Positions 1 through 4,340 of a stretch of 5,377 bases of DNA are shown here, piece after piece. The notes under the pieces were generated by a model. It was not told the origin of the DNA. It saw nothing but the letters and a program-made list of their open reading frames with translations, and searched no databases. Made by a program: the position numbers and the translations under genes. Each line of letters opens with the position of its first letter. Positions within the stretch are counted from its first letter, which is position 1. The DNA is taken from positions 1 to 5,377 of the forward strand of contig DUNJ01000138.1 in the NCBI GenBank assembly GCA_012839395.1, given 5' to 3'. The stretch is from Tepidimicrobium sp. (GTDB lineage: Bacteria; Bacillota; Clostridia; Tissierellales; Tepidimicrobiaceae).

Positions 1-896
1 ATATTTTTCCTATAATATATATCTAGGGCCTTACTAATAGAATTTACATATACCTTATTATAACCTCTGAACTGTTCTATATCTATGGCGTAAAAGGCCT
101 GATATTTATCAGTTGAAGGGTTTTGGATTAAAAGGGGTTTAAACTTCTTAGCCTTAATGATATCGATTATAGATATAAAGGCAGTGAAAAGGGATTCTCT
201 CTCCCTAGGGATTAGGCTACCTATAGGTCTGTTGGAATCTATACCTGAAAGGAAGCATATCTCCCTACCTATTAGGGGGCCTAGGCCCAAATAATTTAAA
301 TAGAAGAATCTATATATTTTAGTGGTTTTATTAGCCACATCTAATAGTTTATAAAATTCTTTTCGATTTAGATATAAGGGATTTAGTTTATCATCTGTTT
401 TCGGATATTGATACCCTATACCTGGCAAGACCTGTCTTACCCTACTTATATTATGAGTAACCCGTCTGATTGAATCTATTATATTACCAGTTTCCTTGTC
501 CAATAGGATGATATTGCTATGTCTTCCCATTATTTCAATGGCCAATCTCTTTTCCCTAGGTTGGCCTAGATCGTCGACTGAGCTGATATCGATAAATATA
601 ATCCTATCCGTGCTGTGTTGCTCTATATTTAATATAATTCCCCTCATCAAATGTTTTCTAAGGAGCATGCAAAACATAGGTGGGGTTGATGGATTGGATA
701 TGGTGTGATCTGTTAGGTGAATTCTTGGGTTGCTTGGGTTTGCTGATATGGCCAGCCTATTGTTTTTTCTTTGATTGTAAACGTTTATCAATATCTCGTT
801 TCTGTCGTACTGGTATATCTTATCTATCCTACCTCCTAAAATCGTATTTTTTAATTCATCTACAATAGCATTTGTAACCATTCCATCTAATGACAT
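1..896 (-). CDS. rqcH: RqcH / Rqc2-type NFACT protein (FbpA family), N-terminal part, cut by window edge
   Basis: The frame is open without a stop from ATG at 896 to the left edge, giving 298 residues of a protein that is usually about 560-590 long, so roughly the C-terminal half is missing. The start follows GGAGG (908-904) by 7 bases. Seen in the sequence: the N-terminal MSLDG, the GGRIDKIYQ block (residues 21-29), PPMFCMLLRKHL (72-83), the DR pair D97-R98, and E-x-MGRHSN (121-128), all typical of the NFACT-N domain. In the family, RqcH binds large ribosomal subunits blocked by peptidyl-tRNA and, with alanyl-tRNA, adds C-terminal alanine tails that mark the chain for proteolysis; the DR pair is needed for this in B. 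subtilis. Older annotations call it a fibronectin-binding protein, which is probably secondary. The gene is transcribed away from yicC. The NFACT-R and coiled-coil regions cannot be seen here. Family assignment is firm; activity is inferred. Confidence 0.93.
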   Translation of the reverse strand, partial: MSLDGMVTNAIVDELKNTILGGRIDKIYQYDRNEILINVYNQRKNNRLAISANPSNPRIHLTDHTISNPSTPPMFCMLLRKHLMRGIILNIEQHSTDRIIFIDISSVDDLGQPREKRLAIEIMGRHSNIILLDKETGNIIDSIRRVTHNISRVRQVLPGIGYQYPKTDDKLNPLYLNRKEFYKLLDVANKTTKIYRFFYLNYLGLGPLIGREICFLSGIDSNRPIGSLIPRERESLFTAFISIIDIIKAKKFKPLLIQNPSTDKYQAFYAIDIEQFRGYNKVYVNSISKALDIYYRKN

Positions 897-903
897 ATAT
901 ATT

Positions 904-908
904 CCTCC
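904..908 (-). promoter_or_regulatory. Ribosome binding site of rqcH
   Basis: On the minus strand GGAGG lies 7 bases before the ATG at 896. It is a perfect core match at ideal spacing and fixes the rqcH start. Confidence 0.85.
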
Positions 909-927
909 AAAACTTAATGCTAATAGG

Positions 928-955
928 ATTATATCATTTTATTTAGAATAAACAA
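928..955 (-). promoter_or_regulatory. Probable sigma-A promoter of rqcH (extended -10)
   Basis: Read on the minus strand, a perfect TATAAT lies at 933-928, preceded directly by TGA (936-934), which makes an extended TGn -10 box. A weak -35 candidate, TTGTTT (955-950), lies 16 bases upstream. The predicted start of transcription is near 921, giving a leader of about 25 bases that contains the ribosome binding site. The -35 match is poor, so the promoter would rely on the extended -10. This is a prediction from motif match only. Confidence 0.6.
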
Positions 956-1013
956 ATAGGCTTAAAATTATATAAAAACTATAAAAAATATTATTACGAG
1001 AAGATATATTGGA

Positions 1014-1041
1014 TTGACAGTTATATATAATTTGGTATTAT
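1014..1041 (+). promoter_or_regulatory. Probable sigma-A promoter of the yicC operon
   Basis: A perfect -35 box TTGACA (1014-1019) is followed after 16 bases by TATTAT (1036-1041), which carries a TGG extension (1033-1035) of the TGn type. Shifting the -10 box by one base gives ATTATA with a 17-base spacer, so the exact box is uncertain. Transcription should begin around 1047-1049, leaving a leader of about 20 bases before the ATG at 1068. It is the only strong promoter-like signal seen upstream of the plus-strand gene series. Confidence 0.75.
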
Positions 1042-1051
1042 AAACTATGAT

Positions 1052-1058
1052 GGGGGGA
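1052..1058 (+). promoter_or_regulatory. Ribosome binding site of yicC, G-rich
   Basis: A run of six G followed by A ends 9 bases before the ATG at 1068. It is not the usual GGAGG but can pair with the 16S tail using G-U pairs. It favours the start at 1068 over the in-frame ATG at 1047, which has no ribosome binding site before it and lies at the predicted transcription start. Confidence 0.6.
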
Positions 1059-1067
1059 TTGGAATCG

Positions 1068-1949
1068 ATGATTAGAAGCATGACCGGGTTTGGAGCAGGA
1101 GAAAGTTCAGATGATAATTATAGTTGCAGGGTTGAGATTAAAACTGTCAATCATAGGTATAATGATATAATATTTAGAATGCCCAAATGCTTAAACTATT
1201 TGGAGGAAAAAATAAAGGGAATTATCAAGGATAGGATAAGCAGGGGGAGGGTAGAGGTATATATTGATTTAGAATATATTGATGAGGCAAGGATGGATGT
1301 AGAGATTGATTTACAACTGGCTAAAAATTATAAGGATGGTTTGAATAAATTAATTGATGAGTTACATATTGTAGATGATATAAAGCTATCCCATATATTG
1401 GCAATACCAGAGATTGTTCAAATGAAAAATAAACATTTAGAAGATGGTTTGGTCTGGAATTGTTTGGAACCAGCCTTGGAAACTGCGTTAAATGATGTAA
1501 TAACCATGAGGCTGAATGAAGGGAAGGAATTAAAAAAGGATATTGAAAATCAAATTATGAACATCCAAGGTTTAGTGGATAAAATAGAACAGAGGGCTCC
1601 CTTGGTGGTATTGGAGTATAGGAGTAAGTTGAGAGAGAGGATTAGGGAATTGTTAGAGGGGGACCTTGATATAGAAGAGGAAAAGCTTAGTTCAGAGGTC
1701 GCATTTTTTGCTGATAAAAGTGATATCACAGAGGAAATTACCAGATTTAAGAGCCATATTAAACAATTTTTAGATAGCTTAGAAGTCAATGGCCTTGTAG
1801 GTAGAAAGCTAGATTTCATTATTCAGGAGATGAATAGAGAGGTTAATACTATTGGCTCTAAAGCCAATGATCTACATATATGCAATTATGTTGTGGATAT
1901 AAAGAGTGAACTGGAGAAGATAAGGGAACAGGTTCAAAACATTGAATAG
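1068..1949 (+). CDS. yicC: YicC/YloC family endoribonuclease
   Basis: The product is 293 residues from ATG 1068, matching the family's usual length of about 290. It begins MIRSMTGFG, the standard N-terminus of the family, followed by the conserved VEIKTVNHRYND block (residues 22-33); together these mark the YicC-like N-terminal domain (PF03755). The C-terminal DUF1732 domain (PF08340) is seen in the EITRFKSHIKQF region and in the highly conserved stretch at 245-268 (GRKLDF, QEMNRE, NTIGSKAND), ending SELEKIREQVQNIE. Members from E. coli and B. subtilis have been shown to be RNases; the E. coli protein has been linked to decay of the small RNA RyhB. The cellular substrate in this organism is unknown. 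The protein has no signal peptide or membrane segment, so it should be cytoplasmic. It is first in the operon, 18 bases before remA. An in-frame ATG at 1047 would add seven residues but is unlikely to be used. Confidence 0.93.
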   Translation: MIRSMTGFGAGESSDDNYSCRVEIKTVNHRYNDIIFRMPKCLNYLEEKIKGIIKDRISRGRVEVYIDLEYIDEARMDVEIDLQLAKNYKDGLNKLIDELHIVDDIKLSHILAIPEIVQMKNKHLEDGLVWNCLEPALETALNDVITMRLNEGKELKKDIENQIMNIQGLVDKIEQRAPLVVLEYRSKLRERIRELLEGDLDIEEEKLSSEVAFFADKSDITEEITRFKSHIKQFLDSLEVNGLVGRKLDFIIQEMNREVNTIGSKANDLHICNYVVDIKSELEKIREQVQNIE

Positions 1950-1953
1950 ATTT

Positions 1954-1960
1954 AAGGAGG
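1954..1960 (+). promoter_or_regulatory. Ribosome binding site of remA
   Basis: AAGGAGG lies 7 bases before the ATG at 1968, close to an ideal Shine-Dalgarno site. It is the strongest in the operon, consistent with high expression of a small abundant DNA-binding protein (inference). Confidence 0.85.
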
Positions 1961-1967
1961 TAGCTAT

Positions 1968-2234
1968 ATGGAAACTAGATTAGTCAATATTGGTTTCGGT
2001 AATATCGTTTCAGCCAATAGGATAATTGCAATTGTAAGTCCAGAATCAGCTCCCATTAAAAGGCTTATACAAGAATCTAGAGATAAAGGGGTATTGCTGG
2101 ATGCAACATATGGTAGGAGAACGAGAGCAGTTATCATAATGGATAGTGATCACATAATATTATCAGCTGTTCAGCCGGAAACAGTAGCCCAAAGACTGGA
2201 TAGTAAGGGAGATCTAGCCAAGGACAAAAAATAG
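1968..2234 (+). CDS. remA: RemA-type DNA-binding regulator (DUF370)
   Basis: This 88-residue protein is nearly full-family length and easily recognised from NIGFGNIVSANR (residues 7-18), SPESAPIKR (24-32), DATYGRRTRA (45-54) and MDSDHIILSAVQPETVAQRL (58-77). In B. subtilis RemA activates the biofilm matrix operons and osmoprotectant genes; it forms rings that bind DNA around the outside. Arg18, Pro29 and the arginines at 50, 51 and 53, which fall at positions known to matter for B. subtilis RemA function or DNA binding, are all present. The C-terminal tail (about 78-88) is short, charged and likely disordered. The gene lies between yicC and gmk, as in many Firmicutes. What it regulates here cannot be told from the window; in Clostridia without the B. 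subtilis matrix genes the role is open. Confidence 0.95.
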   Translation: METRLVNIGFGNIVSANRIIAIVSPESAPIKRLIQESRDKGVLLDATYGRRTRAVIIMDSDHIILSAVQPETVAQRLDSKGDLAKDKK

Positions 2235-2239
2235 AGGTG
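2234..2239 (+). promoter_or_regulatory. Ribosome binding site of gmk, overlapping the remA stop
   Basis: GAGGTG ends 9 bases before the ATG at 2249, and its first base is the last base of the remA stop TAG. This supports ATG 2249 as the start: the longer in-frame GTG at 2237 lies inside the site and has nothing before it to recruit ribosomes. Confidence 0.7.
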
Positions 2240-2248
2240 TTGGTGATT

Positions 2249-2863
2249 ATGTCTAAAGGATTTTTATTGGTTATATCGGGCCCCTCTGGCTCTGGTAAGG
2301 GGACTATTTGTGCAGAATTATTAAAACGGAACAAGGACCTTGTATTTTCCGTATCTGCCACTACCAGGGGGGCTAGGCAAGGGGAAAAAGAGGGAATAAG
2401 TTATTTTTTTATGGATAATGAAAGATTTCAAAAAATGATAGAGAATGATGAATTTATAGAATATGCCAAGGTTCATACCAATTATTATGGAACCCCTAGG
2501 AAGTTTGTAACTAATCAAATAGGAAAGGGAAATATAGTTATATTGGAAATTGATGTCCAGGGCGCTTTACAAGTAAAAAAATCTTATCCTGAAGCCGTAT
2601 TGATATTTTTATTACCGCCATCTATGGATGAATTGAAGAATAGGCTTATAGGGCGGGGGACCGAAAGTCAAGAAGAGATTGAGATTAGATATAAAAATGC
2701 GTTTAAGGAAATGAAATATATATATGAATATGATTATTTCGTTGTAAATGACAACATTATGGAGGCCTTAAAGGAGATAGAAGCCATAATAATTGCAGAG
2801 AAAGCAAAAATTAATAGGGGGAAAAATATTTTAGGAAAATTACTTGTTGAGGGAGGCATGTAA
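2249..2863 (+). CDS. gmk: Guanylate kinase
   Basis: The enzyme transfers phosphate from ATP to GMP, making GDP for GTP and dGTP synthesis in the cytoplasm. The product is 204 residues from ATG 2249, the normal bacterial length. The P-loop GPSGSGKGT is at residues 11-19. The GMP-binding region follows: SATTR (36-40) with R40 and R43, Y52, E71, and YYGTP (79-83). ILEIDVQGA (98-106) carries the conserved acidic pair E100 and D102. The LID region RLIGRGTES contains the arginines expected near ATP. Nothing is missing. In other Firmicutes this enzyme is inhibited by (p)ppGpp, so the same control is plausible here but cannot be read from sequence. The gene overlaps rpoZ by one base (TAATG). Upstream GTG codons at 2237 and 2243 are in frame but fit the family N-terminus MSKGFLLVISGP less well. 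Confidence 0.96.
   Translation: MSKGFLLVISGPSGSGKGTICAELLKRNKDLVFSVSATTRGARQGEKEGISYFFMDNERFQKMIENDEFIEYAKVHTNYYGTPRKFVTNQIGKGNIVILEIDVQGALQVKKSYPEAVLIFLLPPSMDELKNRLIGRGTESQEEIEIRYKNAFKEMKYIYEYDYFVVNDNIMEALKEIEAIIIAEKAKINRGKNILGKLLVEGGM
2851..2856 (+). promoter_or_regulatory. Ribosome binding site of rpoZ inside the gmk 3' end
   Basis: GGGAGG lies 6 bases before the ATG at 2863, within the last codons of gmk. With the TAATG stop/start overlap this suggests translational coupling of rpoZ to gmk. Confidence 0.8.
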
Positions 2864-3072
2864 TGTATAATCCATCTATAAATGAACTTTCAAATGTAGA
2901 CGAAAGTAGGTATACTTTAGTAATGCTGGCTGCAAAGCGGTCTAGGGAGTTGATGGAAGGCGCTAAACCTTTAATTGAGACTGATTCCGCTAAACCAGTA
3001 AGCATTGCAATAGAAGAGATAATCGCAAAGAAAATAAGCTATAAGGAGCCTGATGATAATACTGATAAGTAG
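2863..3072 (+). CDS. rpoZ: RNA polymerase omega subunit
   Basis: A 69-residue protein matching the small omega family. Omega binds the beta-prime subunit and helps assemble and stabilise RNA polymerase. The signature is clear: SRYTLVMLAAKRSREL (residues 15-30), the KP at 44-45, then VSIAIEEI (46-53) and KKISY (56-60). The last nine residues are a polar acidic tail, as usual in Firmicutes. The N-terminal MAR start, which in proteobacterial omega contributes to ppGpp binding on RNA polymerase, is not present, as expected for this group. The start overlaps the gmk stop by one base and coaBC follows after nine bases. The gmk-rpoZ pair is one of the most widely conserved gene couples in bacteria. 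Confidence 0.94.
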   Translation: MYNPSINELSNVDESRYTLVMLAAKRSRELMEGAKPLIETDSAKPVSIAIEEIIAKKISYKEPDDNTDK

Positions 3073-3076
3073 GTGA
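3071..3076 (+). promoter_or_regulatory. Ribosome binding site of coaBC, overlapping the rpoZ stop
   Basis: AGGTGA overlaps the rpoZ stop TAG (3070-3072) and ends 5 bases before GTG 3082. It supports GTG 3082 as the coaBC start; GTG 3073 lies within this site and has no site of its own. Confidence 0.6.
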
Positions 3077-3081
3077 AAAAG

Positions 3082-4287
3082 GTGCTTAAAGATAAAAAGA
3101 TAGTACTAGGTGTAGCAGGTGGTATAGCTATATATAAAGTTGTAGATGTAGTTAGTCGGTTAAAGAAGCAGGGTGCAAATGTAGAGGTTATAATGACCCA
3201 GCATGCAACAGAATTTGTTTCACCCTTGACATTTCAAACTCTATCATTGAATCCCGTACATGTTGATATGTTTAAAGAGCCAAAGAATTTCGATGTTGAA
3301 CATATTGCGCTGGCTGAAAAGGCAGATATCTTTTTAATAGCGCCTGCAACTGCAAATATAATTGGGAAAGTTGCCAACGGGATAGCAGATGATCTACTTA
3401 CTACCACTATAATGGCTACAAAGGCCAAAGTCCTATTTGCTCCTGCCATGAACACCAATATGTATTTAAATCCGATTGTCCAACAAAATATTGACTATTT
3501 AAAAACCCTTGGCTATAAATTTATAGACCCAGGCACAGGGTTTTTGGCATGTCAAACTCATGGACCGGGTAGAATGGCAGAACCTGCAGATATTGTAGAA
3601 TATTTGAATGGTATTTATTATAACAAGGACTTGGAAGGTAGTAAGATAATTGTTACCGCTGGACCTACCATAGAACCAATCGATCCTGTAAGATATATAA
3701 CCAACCATTCAAGTGGAAGAATGGGCTACTGTATAGCGGAAGAAGCTTACAAAAGAGGGGCTGAAACGATTTTGATAACCGGCCCTACGTCTTTGTTAGC
3801 TCCAGAAGGGGCGAAGGTAGTTAAGGTAAATACTACATGGGAGATGTTTGATGCGGTAAAAGAGGAGTTTGAAGATTGTGATATTTTGATTAAGGCTGCA
3901 GCGCCATCCGATTACAGGCCGGAAAAGGTAAGCAAGCAAAAGATTAAAAAGGATAAGAATTTAGATGGACTAAATATTAAACTGACCAAGAACCCGGATA
4001 TTGCCGCATATTTTGGGGGTATAAAGAAAGATAGAATAGTGGTAGGTTTCGCAGCGGAAACCGATAATTTAATCCAGTATGCTGAAAAGAAGTTAAGGGA
4101 GAAGAATCTGGATTTTATTGTAGCCAACGATATATCTAAAGATGGGGCGGGATTTAAATCGGATACCAACATTATCACTATAATAGATAGGGATGGAGCT
4201 ATTTCAGATTATCCTATATTGGATAAATCAAAAATCGCAGAAATCATACTGGATAAAATTCGAAATCTATTAAATGCTAAAAGCTAG
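3082..4287 (+). CDS. coaBC: Bifunctional phosphopantothenoylcysteine decarboxylase / phosphopantothenate-cysteine ligase
   Basis: This is one polypeptide for two coenzyme A steps: CoaB joins cysteine to 4'-phosphopantothenate using CTP, and CoaC, an FMN enzyme, decarboxylates the product to 4'-phosphopantetheine. From GTG 3082 it is 401 residues, normal for the fusion. CoaC domain, about 1-180: GGIAIYK (13-19), catalytic H74 in the EHIALA motif, PATANIIGK (88-96), PAMN (121-124) and C157 of the flexible flap before GPGRM. These fall one position before E. coli H75, N125 and C158, which supports the chosen start. CoaB domain, about 186-401: TAGPTIEPIDPVRYITN with N208, HSSGRMG (209-215), AAPSDYRP, the lysine-rich KIKK segment, KNPDI, VGFAAET and IVANDI. 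All key residues look intact. An in-frame GTG at 3073 touching the rpoZ stop would add three residues and cannot be excluded. Priming of both genes through the rpoZ stop suggests coupled translation. Confidence 0.95.
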   Translation: MLKDKKIVLGVAGGIAIYKVVDVVSRLKKQGANVEVIMTQHATEFVSPLTFQTLSLNPVHVDMFKEPKNFDVEHIALAEKADIFLIAPATANIIGKVANGIADDLLTTTIMATKAKVLFAPAMNTNMYLNPIVQQNIDYLKTLGYKFIDPGTGFLACQTHGPGRMAEPADIVEYLNGIYYNKDLEGSKIIVTAGPTIEPIDPVRYITNHSSGRMGYCIAEEAYKRGAETILITGPTSLLAPEGAKVVKVNTTWEMFDAVKEEFEDCDILIKAAAPSDYRPEKVSKQKIKKDKNLDGLNIKLTKNPDIAAYFGGIKKDRIVVGFAAETDNLIQYAEKKLREKNLDFIVANDISKDGAGFKSDTNIITIIDRDGAISDYPILDKSKIAEIILDKIRNLLNAKS

Positions 4288-4310
4288 ATGGATGCCTTGT
4301 CTAGCTTTTA
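4278..4310 (+). terminator. Inverted repeat at the coaBC stop; weak intrinsic terminator or attenuator candidate
   Basis: Eleven bases at 4278-4288 (TAAAAGCTAGA) are perfectly complementary to 4300-4310 (TCTAGCTTTTA), with an 11-base loop that could shorten through G-U pairs. The left arm contains the coaBC stop TAG (4285-4287). The right arm ends in TTTTA and is followed by ATATTTTAGG, so there is a U-rich 3' side but not a clean U-tract, and the stem has only three G-C pairs. This could be a leaky terminator that lowers priA expression, or a 3' end stabiliser. Function is inferred. Confidence 0.5.
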
Positions 4311-4327
4311 ATATTTTAGGCGATAAA

Positions 4328-4332
4328 AAGGA
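4328..4332 (+). promoter_or_regulatory. Ribosome binding site of priA
   Basis: AAGGA lies 8 bases before the ATG at 4341, an adequate though shorter match than those of remA and rpoZ. Confidence 0.65.
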
Positions 4333-4340
4333 TTGATTTA

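Larger units (their letters stand above)
897..1067. other. Divergent intergenic region rqcH / yicC
   Basis: These 171 bases separate two genes transcribed in opposite directions. The region is very AT-rich, with A- and T-runs between 961 and 1010 that could act as UP-type elements for either promoter. It contains one promoter-like signal for each direction and the two ribosome binding sites. I see no tRNA, no riboswitch-like fold and no convincing operator palindrome in it. Confidence 0.75.

Noticed and set aside
496..868. Two overlapping plus-strand open frames (496-708 and 680-868) that could be small membrane proteins.
   Set aside because: They lie opposite the well-conserved rqcH frame, which is open from 896 to 1, and have no good ribosome binding sites or recognisable family; they are antisense shadows.
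1026..1031. A perfect TATAAT on the plus strand in the intergenic region.
   Set aside because: It begins only 6 bases after TTGACA and has no -35 box at 16-18 bases upstream, so TATTAT at 1036-1041 is the better -10 box.
897..1067. A riboswitch or T-box leader upstream of yicC.
   Set aside because: The predicted leader is only about 20 bases and shows no structured element or terminator.
1550..2518. Minus-strand open frames at 1550-1819, 2134-2361 and 2321-2518.
   Set aside because: They are opposite yicC, remA and gmk, whose protein motifs are unmistakable; their sequences have low-complexity shadow composition.
3073..3081. GTG 3073 as the coaBC start.
   Set aside because: It gives no room for a ribosome binding site, while GTG 3082 has AGGTGA upstream and brings the catalytic residues to within one position of the E. 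coli numbering. It remains possible.
3234..4178. Minus-strand open frames at 3234-3458, 3499-3708 and 3912-4178.
   Set aside because: All are opposite conserved coaBC motifs and have no upstream signals of their own.
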